From: Dyadobacter chenwenxiniae
GTDB taxonomy: Bacteria; Bacteroidota; Bacteroidia; Cytophagales; Spirosomataceae
Direction: 5' to 3'
Assembly: GCF_022869785.1 (NCBI RefSeq)
Contig: NZ_CP094997.1
Coordinates: forward strand, 5,022,001 to 5,086,000
DNA length: 64,000 nt
Within the stretch, counting starts at the first letter, position 1. Each line of letters opens with the position of its first letter. The notes under the pieces were generated by a model, which ran no database searches, was not told the DNA's origin, and saw only the letters and a list, made by a program, of their open reading frames with translations. Shown here in pieces: positions 23,858 to 33,250 of this stretch. Both the position numbers and the translations under genes were made by a program.

Positions 23858-26233
23858 TTAGGTCTTTAAGACCTTTACCGGATTCTCAATGGCTGCCCTG
23901 ACACTTTGAAAGCTTGTTGTAATGATAGCAATAACCATAGTCAGCGAAGCGACCACTATGAAAATCCATAGTGGAATTTCAGTCCTATATGCAAAACTTT
24001 CTAACCATTTTTGGCCTGCATAGTAAGCCACAGGAGAAGCAATTAGGAATGCAGCGAAAACTAATCCAACAAAATCTTTATAAAATAAGAGCACAATGCT
24101 GGCCGTAGACCCGCCGAGGACTTTCCGCACGCCAACCTCCTTTTTTCGCTGCACTGCTGCATAAGAACTTAGTCCAATCAACCCCAGGCAGGAAATGAAG
24201 ATCGTTAAAAAAGCGAAGTTCATAAAAAGCGCTTTGAATTGCTGCTGACTACGATATTGACGATCGAAATATTCATTCATAAAGAAATAACCGAAGGGTC
24301 TGTTTGGCATCAGTTTGTTCCATTGCTCTTCAATTGATTTTAATGTTTGGAATAAATCGGCAGGCGAAACTTTTACCGAAACCAAATTGCAATACACTGG
24401 TTCAATGCGCATGGCCAGAGGCTGAACGCTTTCCTCCAATGATTGAAAGTGAAAATCTTTGATAACTCCGATTATCTCGCCGTCAACTCCGGATTGCCTG
24501 AACCGCTTTCCAATAGCAAGTTTAGGATCCGCATATCCAAAAAGTTTTGCAGCAGTTTCATTAATGATCATTGCTTTCGCACTATCGGTTGCGAATTCCT
24601 TTGAAAACTGCCTTCCGGCAACCATTTTCATTTTATATAAATCTATAAAATCGAAGTCTGTCAAAAACTCGTGCAACCCGGCTGTTTGAAAATCTCCGCC
24701 GGAACTTTCAATCTGGGAAGATGTATTTTGATATCTGCTTCCAGGAATGCTAGAAGAACGGGAAGCTGCAACAGCTCCGTGAATGTTTGACAGCGCATGC
24801 CTCAAAACTTCTTTGTTGGGATCTGCGTCAGTATCCAAAACAAGGATCTGGTTTTTACTGAATCCGAGATCCTTGTTTTGCATGTAATTCATTTGAATAT
24901 AAATAATCAATGTTCCGATCATCAGCGTAATAGAAATTGCAAACTGGCTTATAACCAATGCTTTTCGCAGGAACACACCCTTCCGGCTATGCTTAAATTG
25001 CCCTTTCAAAACCAGTGCAGGCTGAAATGAAGATAAAACCAACGCCGGATAAATGCCCGCCAACACGCCTATCCCAATGGCAACAATAAAGAACGCCACC
25101 ACAAACAAGTAGTCGTTAATAATCCCCAGGCTAATTTTCTTCCCGGCAAGGTCATTAAAATGAGGAATCAGCAAAGCGGTCAGGAATACTGAAACTATAA
25201 AAGCAAACAGGCAAATCAGGACGGATTCACTGATAAATTGTTGTGCAATCCTCGACCTCCCTGCGCCTACTACTTTGCGCATCCCTACTTCCTTGGCACG
25301 CTCAACAGAACGTGCGGTCGTTAAATTGACGAAGTTGATGCATGCAATAAGCATTGTAAATACCGCAACTGCCGTAAAAACGTATACGTAGGAAGCATTT
25401 CCCGTTTCAAAACCTCCAATGTATTTCGCGTGCAGATATACGTCGCGCAATGGCTCGAGCGAAACTGAATAATTCAGCTTTTGTTCGCTCATGATCTTGC
25501 CGGCATAATGCTCCAGAAACGCGGGAAATTTCCGGGAAAGCATTTCAGCAGACGTATTTGGCTTCAAAAGCAAATACGTCATTGGTTCAAAGGCCTCCCA
25601 CTCACTGTCAGCATCGGGCTTGTATCGTTTCATTGTCGATGCTGACAAAAACATATTTGCTTTAATTTGAGAATTACCGGGCAAATCCTGTACAATTCCC
25701 GTCACATTTGCGACAAGTCCCTCCGCATCCAGCAGCACGCTCTGCCCCACCGGATCGCTGTCTCCAAAGTACTTTCGGGCCGCCGTTTGTGTAAAAACAA
25801 TGCTTAACGGATCCCTGAGCGCCGTTTGAGGGTTACCGCTTATTAATTTAAAATCAAAGACCTTAAAAAGGGTCGAGTCCGCAAACAGTGTTTTTTCTTC
25901 CTGAAATTTAGCGTCCCCTTTTCTCACAAGAAAGCTGACCCGGCTTAAACGCACGAAGGATTCAATTTCAGGAAAATCCTTTAACATAGCAGGTCCGTAT
26001 GCCCAACTGGAACCCTTATGACTCGTTTCACCGATCGTCTCAACATCTGTCACAACTCTATATATCCGGTTCGCCTTCGAGTGAAACTTGTCATAACTCA
26101 ACTCGAAACTCACATACAGACAGATTAGCAAACACGCAGACATTCCGGTAGCCAGTCCCAATATATTAATTGCCGAAAATCCGCGGTGTCTCCATAAGTT
26201 GCGGGACGCGATTTTGAAATAATTCGTGATCAT
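23858..26233 (-). CDS. ABC transporter permease of MacB/FtsX type
   Basis: 791 aa. First transmembrane helix in the motif S-A-I-N-I-L-G-L-A-T-G-M-S-A-C-L-L-I-C-L-Y-V (about 18-40), a MacB-type periplasmic domain (about 45-250), then three FtsX helices, a second periplasmic domain (about 430-660) and three further FtsX helices, with the FtsX-linked motif E-V-G-M-R-K-V-V-G-A (about 315) and K-E-V-G-V-R-K-V-L-G-G (about 680). This double-FtsX layout of about 790 residues is common in Cytophagales as stand-alone genes without an ATPase neighbour, and none is here. Substrate unknown; export or mechanotransmission roles. Confidence 0.88.
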   Translation of the reverse strand: MITNYFKIASRNLWRHRGFSAINILGLATGMSACLLICLYVSFELSYDKFHSKANRIYRVVTDVETIGETSHKGSSWAYGPAMLKDFPEIESFVRLSRVSFLVRKGDAKFQEEKTLFADSTLFKVFDFKLISGNPQTALRDPLSIVFTQTAARKYFGDSDPVGQSVLLDAEGLVANVTGIVQDLPGNSQIKANMFLSASTMKRYKPDADSEWEAFEPMTYLLLKPNTSAEMLSRKFPAFLEHYAGKIMSEQKLNYSVSLEPLRDVYLHAKYIGGFETGNASYVYVFTAVAVFTMLIACINFVNLTTARSVERAKEVGMRKVVGAGRSRIAQQFISESVLICLFAFIVSVFLTALLIPHFNDLAGKKISLGIINDYLFVVAFFIVAIGIGVLAGIYPALVLSSFQPALVLKGQFKHSRKGVFLRKALVISQFAISITLMIGTLIIYIQMNYMQNKDLGFSKNQILVLDTDADPNKEVLRHALSNIHGAVAASRSSSIPGSRYQNTSSQIESSGGDFQTAGLHEFLTDFDFIDLYKMKMVAGRQFSKEFATDSAKAMIINETAAKLFGYADPKLAIGKRFRQSGVDGEIIGVIKDFHFQSLEESVQPLAMRIEPVYCNLVSVKVSPADLFQTLKSIEEQWNKLMPNRPFGYFFMNEYFDRQYRSQQQFKALFMNFAFLTIFISCLGLIGLSSYAAVQRKKEVGVRKVLGGSTASIVLLFYKDFVGLVFAAFLIASPVAYYAGQKWLESFAYRTEIPLWIFIVVASLTMVIAIITTSFQSVRAAIENPVKVLKT

Positions 26234-26555
26234 GTTTTTCGTGATAAAAGTTGGTTCGCTACGTCTCAGACTTACACAGAATTGTAAAAGTGTTCAATTG
26301 GTAAGTTAAGTTTTACCCAACTCTCATCCCGCTTCAATTAGCCATCGGTCAATACAATTGATTATTTGGAAGCTCCATGTAGTTTATGATCGTTTTGCCA
26401 AAGCATAAAATCCTTCTCATGCCTGCGTCAGAAACTCGGATTTCTTCGTAATCCCTATCGACATCGTTTAGGAAAATCTTGAAATGGTTAAATTATTTTT
26501 TTATTATACCATAATATGTCACCGAGCGTTAACGAATTTTAACCTTACCCTCTGT
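26234..26555. other. Divergent intergenic region, permease and TonB receptor
   Basis: About 320 bases, AT-rich, containing the promoters of both divergent genes. An inverted repeat GGTAA...TTACC (26300-26317) is visible. No gene or RNA is seen; a small plus-strand frame from 26484 joins the receptor gene in frame but encodes an unlikely leader. Confidence 0.5.
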
Positions 26556-28952
26556 ATGCTTAAACCGTTTTACCAGTTACTACTCCTTTTCACCATTTCT
26601 CTTCAGGCTTTCGCTCAGGAACAGGTCACCATCAGTGGTTTCGTGCGTGAAAAGGGAAGTCTGGAACTGCTGCCGGGCGTGAATGTTTACATCCAAAATT
26701 CTACGACAGGGACCGTTACAAACACTTATGGCTTCTATTCGCTGACTGTTCCAAAATCTGATTCTATCTCCGTTTCCTACTCCTTCGTGGGTTATGAACG
26801 ACAAGAAGTCCGGATCGGAAATGCTGTTAATCAGCAGATTGACATTACTTTGTCCGCGGTTAATCAGTTGGATGAAGTGATCATTTCAGGTAAGCGGCAG
26901 GATGAAAAGGTGAGCGAATCGGTGCAGATGAGCCAGATTGAAATTCCCATTTCCCAGATTAAGAAAATCCCTGCATTTTTTGGCGAAAAAGACGTAATAC
27001 GCGTGTTGCAGCTTATGCCGGGCGTTCAGAAAGGAACCGAAGGCCAAACGGGCTTGTACGTGCGCGGAGGCGGCCCCGACCAGAATCTGATCATCCTGGA
27101 CGATGCGGTTGTGTATAACGCCAGCCATCTTTTCGGCTTTTTCTCCGTCTTCAACAGCGACGCGCTCAAAAGTGTGGAGCTCACAAAAGGTGGCTTTCCG
27201 GCGCGCTATGGCGGGCGGCTTTCTTCTGTTGTTGAAATGAATATGAAAGAAGGGAGCAAGGAAAAGCTGCACGGAGAGGGCGGCATTGGACTTATTTCTT
27301 CGCGGCTGACGCTGGAAGGGCCACTGGCAAAGAAAAAAGCTTCATTCCTTATTTCCGCACGACGTACATACATAGACGTGCTGGCCGCACCATTGATCGC
27401 GCAGCAGCAGGCTGGCAACGACAGCAAGGTGAAGCCGGGATACTTTTTTTATGATTTGAATGCAAAAGTGAACTATGATTTCGGCGCGAAAAACAAGTTG
27501 TATGTGAGTGGCTATTTCGGTCGCGACAAGTTTAATGTCCGGGAAAAGAGCTCGGATAGTGAGAATAAGTCGGGGCTTAACTGGGGCAATGCTACGGCAA
27601 CATTACGATGGAATCATTTGATCAACCAAAAGCTTTTTGTAAACACCTCATTGATTTACAGCCATTTCAATTTCAACATCTTCTCCAACGACAAGCAGTA
27701 TGAAAACGGTGTTTTGAAGGATGAGTTTAGTTTAAAATACAATAGCCTGATCCGCGATTACAGCTTAAAAACAGATTTCGACTATTATCTCAACGCGAAA
27801 CACAGCGTAAAATTCGGTGCGCAAATCACTTCTCACCGGTTCGTCCCCTCGGCGCTTGCGCTGGATGGTGATTTTGCTGATAATGAGATAGATCTGCAAG
27901 CCAAGCCTATCAACACCATGGAGGCAGGCGCATACATCGAAGACACCTGGCAGCCGTTTACAGCATTGAAGGTCAACGGCGGTTTCCGGCTAAGTCTTTT
28001 TGAGACCAATTCGAAAGTATATGTGCGCCCGGAGCCGAGGGTTTCGGCAGCATTAAAACTGGCAAAGGACTTTTCTGTCAAGGCCTCTTATGCCAAAATG
28101 AACCAGTATGTGCATCTTTTAAGCAACACCGGACTCGGTTTACCTACGGATCTTTGGGTGCCGACCACCGACAGGGTTGCGCCACAGCAATCCAGCCAGG
28201 TCGCATTTGGCTTCGCAAAAGACCTTGAAAAGCCCGGCCTCGCGCTGACTTTGGAAGGATACTACAAGAAAATGGGAAACATTATCAGCTACAAGGAAGG
28301 CTCGTCATTTATCAGTTTAGATGGAGAAAACGCGAACGAGCTGAATTGGGAAGACAATATTACCACGGGCAAAGGCTGGTCTTACGGAGCCGAGTTCATG
28401 GTGCAGAAGAAAACAGGAAAGCTGTCGGGCTGGATTGGCTATACATTGTCGTGGACGCAATGGAAGTTCCCTGAACTTAATTTTGGTAAAACCTTTTATC
28501 CCCGTTACGACCGTCGCCATGATCTTTCCGTGGTAGGGATTTACGAACTCAGCAAACGGATTACATTATCGGCAACATGGGTTTACGGAACAGGAAATGC
28601 GCTTACGATCCCGATTTCGAAGTTCATGACGTATGAAAACCGCTTTGTGCCTAACAATTGGGGTGTACCGGCCAATAACGGTTATGTCACCAACGAATAC
28701 GGCGAGAAAAACAGTTTTCGGGCAGAACCATATCACCGGATGGATATTGCCATTCAGTTCCATAAGAAGAAAAAGCGGCATGAGCGAACCTGGGAATTCG
28801 GCTTGTACAATGCATATAACCGTAGGAATCCGTTTTTCTATAACATTGATAGTAAGAAAGACCCCAAAGACCCTAGTCAACGGATCAATGTGCTGTCGCG
28901 TTATTCGCTGTTCCCGGTGCTTCCGTCTTTTAGCTATAATTTTAAATTTTAA
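26556..28952 (+). CDS. TonB-dependent outer-membrane receptor with carboxypeptidase-like domain
   Basis: The start is placed at M-L-K-P-F-Y-Q-L-L-L-L-F, which begins a signal peptide ending A-F-A-Q (the longer frame from 26484 adds 24 residues before it). Residues 22-110 are a carboxypeptidase-D regulatory-like domain (V-T-I-S-G-F-V-R-E-K-G...L-P-G-V-N-V-Y-I). A TonB plug follows (V-R-G-G-G-P-D-Q-N-L-I-I-L-D-D-A-V-V-Y-N), then a barrel ending in L-P-S-F-S-Y-N-F-K-F. It lies six bases before a DUF4249 lipoprotein, an arrangement recurring in this phylum, where the two probably form an outer-membrane uptake complex. Ligand unknown; DUF4249 receptors are not linked to a defined substrate. Confidence 0.88.
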   Translation: MLKPFYQLLLLFTISLQAFAQEQVTISGFVREKGSLELLPGVNVYIQNSTTGTVTNTYGFYSLTVPKSDSISVSYSFVGYERQEVRIGNAVNQQIDITLSAVNQLDEVIISGKRQDEKVSESVQMSQIEIPISQIKKIPAFFGEKDVIRVLQLMPGVQKGTEGQTGLYVRGGGPDQNLIILDDAVVYNASHLFGFFSVFNSDALKSVELTKGGFPARYGGRLSSVVEMNMKEGSKEKLHGEGGIGLISSRLTLEGPLAKKKASFLISARRTYIDVLAAPLIAQQQAGNDSKVKPGYFFYDLNAKVNYDFGAKNKLYVSGYFGRDKFNVREKSSDSENKSGLNWGNATATLRWNHLINQKLFVNTSLIYSHFNFNIFSNDKQYENGVLKDEFSLKYNSLIRDYSLKTDFDYYLNAKHSVKFGAQITSHRFVPSALALDGDFADNEIDLQAKPINTMEAGAYIEDTWQPFTALKVNGGFRLSLFETNSKVYVRPEPRVSAALKLAKDFSVKASYAKMNQYVHLLSNTGLGLPTDLWVPTTDRVAPQQSSQVAFGFAKDLEKPGLALTLEGYYKKMGNIISYKEGSSFISLDGENANELNWEDNITTGKGWSYGAEFMVQKKTGKLSGWIGYTLSWTQWKFPELNFGKTFYPRYDRRHDLSVVGIYELSKRITLSATWVYGTGNALTIPISKFMTYENRFVPNNWGVPANNGYVTNEYGEKNSFRAEPYHRMDIAIQFHKKKKRHERTWEFGLYNAYNRRNPFFYNIDSKKDPKDPSQRINVLSRYSLFPVLPSFSYNFKF

Positions 28953-28958
28953 ACGAAA

Positions 28959-29924
28959 ATGTGCTTTACTAAGACCACAAAATATACTTGTAAGCCCGTG
29001 CTTTTCCTCCTGCTGCTGTGCATGGGTCTGTTGTGCGGTTGCGAGAGCCTCGTGAATGACCTTGATCAGGATAAGCTCCCGAAAGTTGAGGCCAAACTGG
29101 CTGTTTCTTGTTACATATCACCACAAACCCCTCGTTTTGAAGCCATTATTACAGAATCCCAACCACTCTTCGGCCCGGCAAATTATAATCCGGTATTTGT
29201 TGAAAATGCGGAGGTGATTCTGGCCGACGATGTAAGCCAGGTGCGGCTGATCTTCGACGATTCTTTGAAGCATTATGCTGCGGACAGCAGCGCATTCAAG
29301 ATTGTCGCTGGTAAAACCTACACATTAACGGTTAATGATGGAAAAAGGATTGTCAAAGCAAAATGCACAGTCCCTTTCAACGCGGTAAAAGTAATGGACC
29401 TGAATATTGAAAAGGCCTGGGCCGGATATGGAACTGATTCGTTGGCCAGCTTCCGGTTTTCCTGGGAAGATGTAAAGGGGCAAAGCAACTTTTATGCTGT
29501 TCGCGGCGCATATACCCTCGAAGAAACTGTGCCGAGGTTCTATCCTGAAACAGGTGACATTACTCCCTTTCGCTATACGTACCGTTATGATATGTATTCT
29601 TATTACAGAGCGGTCTACAATGACATCAATCTGGATGGAATTAAATTTAATGCCCCGGCACACGTCATTTATTCAATACCCAGAAGAATAATTTCCTATC
29701 TCGACAAAAAAGGCGTTGAGCGAACACTGGACAATGATCCACGTCTGCGGGATGTGCGAGTAGAAGTGATGTGCATAGATGAGCATTATTATAAATTCAA
29801 GCGCTCGCTCGAAAATAATGATGACAATCCGTTTGTGGAGCCAACACTGGTTTACACCAACATTGAAGGAGGACTTGGTATTTTCGCATCCTTCAATGCT
29901 GTTGGAAAGACAGTTAACCCTTAA
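28959..29924 (+). CDS. DUF4249 outer-membrane lipoprotein
   Basis: 321 aa. Lipoprotein signal: a hydrophobic stretch followed by L-L-C-G-C, with lipidation predicted at Cys about 27. The mature part begins with K-V-E-A-K-L-A-V-S-C-Y-I-S-P, the start of the DUF4249 domain; Tyr-rich strands follow (R-Y-T-Y-R-Y-D-M-Y-S-Y-Y). DUF4249 proteins are partners of TonB receptors in Bacteroidota. The ATG is 6 bases after the receptor stop, so the two are co-transcribed. Confidence 0.82.
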   Translation: MCFTKTTKYTCKPVLFLLLLCMGLLCGCESLVNDLDQDKLPKVEAKLAVSCYISPQTPRFEAIITESQPLFGPANYNPVFVENAEVILADDVSQVRLIFDDSLKHYAADSSAFKIVAGKTYTLTVNDGKRIVKAKCTVPFNAVKVMDLNIEKAWAGYGTDSLASFRFSWEDVKGQSNFYAVRGAYTLEETVPRFYPETGDITPFRYTYRYDMYSYYRAVYNDINLDGIKFNAPAHVIYSIPRRIISYLDKKGVERTLDNDPRLRDVRVEVMCIDEHYYKFKRSLENNDDNPFVEPTLVYTNIEGGLGIFASFNAVGKTVNP

Positions 29925-29959
29925 TTGCGACGATTTAAATATCTGCGAGGTCGCTGCCC

Positions 29960-31000
29960 TCAGTATTTCAGTTCTTTAATTTTCGCGATGACACGGTTGG
30001 CGATGATCTGGTAACCCTTATCATTCAAATGGATTTCATCGTTGGCTACGTCCGCTCTGAGGCCTCTCGGGAAGTTGAGGTTTTCAAGATCCGTCATATC
30101 GTCAGACGATGGGTTGTAACTGATTTCAGCCAGCTCGGCGTCGGTCGGCGGCGTCATCTCCACGAATGACTTGCCATATTTAGCGGCCAGCCTTTCATTT
30201 ATCGCCTTAACCTGATCATAGTTCTCCGTTCCCTTCCGCTCCGATTGTGCCAGCAGTACACCCAGGACAATGTAGCGTGCGGGAGCAGTAATGTAGGCGA
30301 TTGAGCTTTCCAAAGCGGCAATAATCTGTTCTTCCGCGTCCGACTTGCCAATGTTGTTGCGCCCATACCATAAAATTTGGGTAGCGGTTTTAAGCCGGGA
30401 AGCGTCGTCCAGCAAAAATTCAGAATCCGCCGGAACGTCCAGCACGCTCACCGTTGCGGGCGTAATCGTGTAATTTTCACCAAGTTCCGCGTTGGCCGTC
30501 CGCCTGATCGTGCATCTTACGCCGCCTATGGAGCCAGTTCGGCTGTATTCGTCGTAATTTGTTGGTGTGGATAAAAATTGATTGCTCAATTTGGTAATCT
30601 TCACCGGCTTAATGCCATTGAGCTTATCGCCCTCGATGGAAATGGTCAGCGGGGTCCCGCCTTGCCGCACCGCAATGCGGGAGGCCACTTGTCCGACGAT
30701 GCCGTCGCTTAGCACCGGCCTGCCATCTAACGCGGCAGCGACAACGCTTCCGTAAGGTTTTGTTCCCCCGGCTCCGATTGTGAGACTGTCCCCGAAAAAA
30801 GCGAGTGTCTTGTCCCTGTCGGGGGCATTTTCCTCTTCGGGTTTATCGGTTTTCGGAAAAATGTCGTCTATGACCCCTTCACAGGATGATAGCAATGTTG
30901 TTGTAAAGATGGCCGCACCGGAATGGTAAAAAAAGCGCCTGCGGCTTAGCGAATTGTCTGAATTTTTAATGTGCGAGCTTGTCTTCTGACCTTCAATCAT
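29960..31000 (-). CDS. Tat-type lipoprotein SGNH/GDSL hydrolase
   Basis: 346 aa. Starts with a twin-arginine signal S-R-R-R-F-F followed by a hydrophobic stretch and lipobox L-L-S-S-C (about 37-41), so it is probably exported folded and lipidated. SGNH blocks: F-F-G-D-S-L-T (block I, catalytic Ser), W-Y-G-R-N-N-I-G (block III), and D-E-I-H-L-N-D-K-G-Y (block V, His). Family members are esterases or acyl hydrolases on sugars and lipids. Converges with the DUF4249 gene. Confidence 0.85.
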   Translation of the reverse strand: MIEGQKTSSHIKNSDNSLSRRRFFYHSGAAIFTTTLLSSCEGVIDDIFPKTDKPEEENAPDRDKTLAFFGDSLTIGAGGTKPYGSVVAAALDGRPVLSDGIVGQVASRIAVRQGGTPLTISIEGDKLNGIKPVKITKLSNQFLSTPTNYDEYSRTGSIGGVRCTIRRTANAELGENYTITPATVSVLDVPADSEFLLDDASRLKTATQILWYGRNNIGKSDAEEQIIAALESSIAYITAPARYIVLGVLLAQSERKGTENYDQVKAINERLAAKYGKSFVEMTPPTDAELAEISYNPSSDDMTDLENLNFPRGLRADVANDEIHLNDKGYQIIANRVIAKIKELKY

Positions 31001-31091
31001 TTTTTAGAAGAATTTGGGGTTATCCTTATCTTCCTTCCAACAATAATCATTCCAACCGCAGGCTCATTGTATGACCGTTGAATCAAATTAA

Positions 31092-31123
31092 TTTGTTGCA
31101 TTTTTCCACGGTCTGTTCCTTTG
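31092..31123 (+). promoter_or_regulatory. Promoter for the 38-codon ORF
   Basis: TTTG (31092-31095), 20 bases, then TTCCTTTG (31116-31123), one base from TAnnTTTG. The ATG of the small frame at 31141 is 17 bases beyond. Confidence 0.45.
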
Positions 31124-31140
31124 TAAAAAATCACAACGCC

Positions 31141-31257
31141 ATGGAAAACATATTCTTACAACTAGCAGGTTTAATTGAAGCAGGGTTAGTCATTTTGATG
31201 CTTTTTATCGGATACAAAATCATCCAGACCCTCGAAGTAACATCACCCAAAAAGTAG
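31141..31257 (+). CDS. 38-aa single-pass membrane peptide
   Basis: Frame from ATG at 31141 to TAG at 31255-31257. The product begins M-E-N-I-F-L-Q-L-A-G, has one predicted transmembrane helix over L-V-I-L-M-L-F-I-G-Y, and ends with a short charged tail T-S-P-K-K. The hydrophobic centre, an amphipathic start and a plausible promoter argue for a real gene; no homolog is known to me. Possible small regulatory or stress membrane protein. Confidence 0.5.
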   Translation: MENIFLQLAGLIEAGLVILMLFIGYKIIQTLEVTSPKK

Positions 31258-31277
31258 AATAATTCTTAGATCGCCGG

Positions 31278-31703
31278 TCAGTAGAAGGTTAGCACATAAT
31301 AGTCGCCTTCTTCTGATTCGCCGGCACCCGAAATTTCCCATCCCTGGGCTGTATAAAACGCACAAGCATGCACATTGGCCTGCAAACATTTCAGACGCGC
31401 AGGCCTGCCCAGTTCAAGAAGACAAGCATTCAACAATAACTTGCCCGCACCTTTTCCTGCAAAGGAAGGATCGATAAAAAGCGAGTGGATAAAGTTTTCC
31501 GGCGGCCACCAGGCGATGAAACCAATGGGGGATTCGTTTTCAGTGGCTACCAAAATCGTTTCGTCCCGCGTTACCAAATCAAAATCAGCCAGATCAAATT
31601 CAGCGGAGTCGGCCCATAAAAAGGCTTTCTGTCTTGCTTCCAGAAAGATGCGCCTAAGCTCCGGAGCATCTTCATTTGTATAATTTCTGATTTTAAAACC
31701 CAT
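31278..31703 (-). CDS. GNAT-family N-acetyltransferase
   Basis: 141 aa. Starts M-G-F-K-I-R-N-Y-T-N-E-D; motif A is I-H-S-L-F-I-D-P-S-F-A-G-K-G-A-G-K-L-L-L (acetyl-CoA loop about 77-92), followed by motif B C-L-Q-A-N-V-H-A-C-A-F-Y-T-A-Q-G-W. The substrate, amine or peptide, cannot be predicted. It lies 8 bases downstream of the hybrid membrane gene on the same strand and may belong to the sigma-factor operon. Confidence 0.85.
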   Translation of the reverse strand: MGFKIRNYTNEDAPELRRIFLEARQKAFLWADSAEFDLADFDLVTRDETILVATENESPIGFIAWWPPENFIHSLFIDPSFAGKGAGKLLLNACLLELGRPARLKCLQANVHACAFYTAQGWEISGAGESEEGDYYVLTFY

Positions 31704-31711
31704 AAATAGTA

Positions 31712-33250
31712 TTACCAGACACGAAACCTCAGAAAAAACTGTCCGTTCATCTCGCGTATGGAATATTGAGGAGAACCCGAAATGTTGCTGAGTGGCGCTA
31801 AAATATTAATTCCTGTCTGAAAACGGCCGATTTTGTAAGCAAGTCCTGCTCTAAAATAGAAAATATCCGTATTTAGAAGCGTATTAAGCTCCTTCGCGCC
31901 TTTCAACGAAACGTATTCTCCTTCCAGCGGCATGTCATGCCGATTGTACATTTGCACCCGCATCAATGCGCCGGAAGTCCGGCTGTATCCGATGCCAGCC
32001 CCAACAGACAACCCCTTAACAACCTGATAATGATATTGCAAGGCCGCATTGAAGCCAATCGTTTTTATCAGATCCGTATTGCGATACCAATGCGCCGAAT
32101 CTACTCCCGGAATCGTGTCTGTGACCTGCGCTAACCGTTTGTTATTGCCAAAGTATGGCTGGCGGGCCTGCATGGTAAGCGTCAACGAATGCTTTTGCCC
32201 GAATGATTTTGTGACCCAAATCCCTGGAATAAGCAGCGACACTGGCTTATTGACACTATCAATGCTATTAAAAAGAAAGTCCGTCCGTTTAAATGGCGCA
32301 TTCACATTCCATTCAAGTCCGACTTCAAAAGCATTGCCCACAACTTCTTTCGGAGCATTTTTTACCATGCTGACATTCCGTTCCCGATTTGCCTTAATCT
32401 TTTTAGAAAGATCAGGATTAAAGGCATGTACTTTAAACGGCAACGATGAGAGCGACGTTACGGCTGCCTGCTTTGCGTTATTTGCGTTGGTGACAGCATT
32501 GTCGGTGCCTGCCGCTCCGTTTCTAGATTTTTCTTCCTGGCTTTCCACACCATTTGACCTTACACGTCCAATGTTGGAAACCGCGCCTGAATTTTCCGGG
32601 TTAGCAATGCTTTCAGAAGCTCCTCTCCTTTTATCCAATGTTTTGCTGGCATTCCCCTGACTATTTCGAGCTATTTCTTCCTGCACAAATGCTTTCCTAT
32701 TTGCAGATGCGCGCTTACGCCCAGCGGCTTCTTTGTTTACGGATGCATTTTCAATTACCAATGCTTCTTCATGGTCAGACGCTTCAATGTTCGGAAATGT
32801 CTGCTTATCCGAAAACACCTCTTTATTTACAAATTCTTCTTTGCTCGCGGCCTCTTCCCCTATGTTTCCCTCTTTACTTTCAGTCCTGTTGGTTAATAAA
32901 TCGTTGTAAGCAAGCGTGTCTCTTTTATTTTCTATTTCGGGAGTTGCCTTTGGTGTGTTGATAGTGTTTTTATTTTGAGCTAAATCACTTTTGGCATTAT
33001 CGTTATTCAAAAACAAAACCACTCCTGAAACGGTAAGTCCAAGCAATGTTAAGCCCGAAACCAGTTTCACCGCGCTGGTTGAAATCGCATTAAATACATT
33101 GCCCGCATTTCCGGTCGGCACTTGCGGGTTGAACATATCGTTCATTTTTCCCCAGGCCTCGCCGGCCGGAACTTCCGGGTCCGGCAGCTTCGCGGAGAAA
33201 AATTTGTCGATATTTTTGTTTTTGTGTTTCACATTAAAAGATCTTTTCAA
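31712..33250 (-). CDS. Sigma-factor partner with transmembrane helix and outer-membrane-like barrel
   Basis: 512 aa in three parts. N-terminus (1-60) is cytosolic, carrying a short conserved-looking head (F-S-A-K-L-P-D-P-E-V-P-A-G-E-A-W-G). A transmembrane helix follows (about 62-86, K-L-V-S-G-L-T-L-L-G-L-T-V-S-G-V-V-L-F-L). Residues 95-250 are a low-complexity Glu/Lys/Asn/Ala linker with repeated short motifs such as K-E-E-F-V-N-K-E. Residues about 310-512 resemble an outer-membrane beta-barrel ending with aromatic F-R-V-W. It overlaps the ECF sigma gene by 17 bases, so an anti-sigma-like role is plausible. The fusion of an inner-membrane head with a barrel-like tail is unusual. Confidence 0.6.
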   Translation of the reverse strand: MKRSFNVKHKNKNIDKFFSAKLPDPEVPAGEAWGKMNDMFNPQVPTGNAGNVFNAISTSAVKLVSGLTLLGLTVSGVVLFLNNDNAKSDLAQNKNTINTPKATPEIENKRDTLAYNDLLTNRTESKEGNIGEEAASKEEFVNKEVFSDKQTFPNIEASDHEEALVIENASVNKEAAGRKRASANRKAFVQEEIARNSQGNASKTLDKRRGASESIANPENSGAVSNIGRVRSNGVESQEEKSRNGAAGTDNAVTNANNAKQAAVTSLSSLPFKVHAFNPDLSKKIKANRERNVSMVKNAPKEVVGNAFEVGLEWNVNAPFKRTDFLFNSIDSVNKPVSLLIPGIWVTKSFGQKHSLTLTMQARQPYFGNNKRLAQVTDTIPGVDSAHWYRNTDLIKTIGFNAALQYHYQVVKGLSVGAGIGYSRTSGALMRVQMYNRHDMPLEGEYVSLKGAKELNTLLNTDIFYFRAGLAYKIGRFQTGINILAPLSNISGSPQYSIREMNGQFFLRFRVW

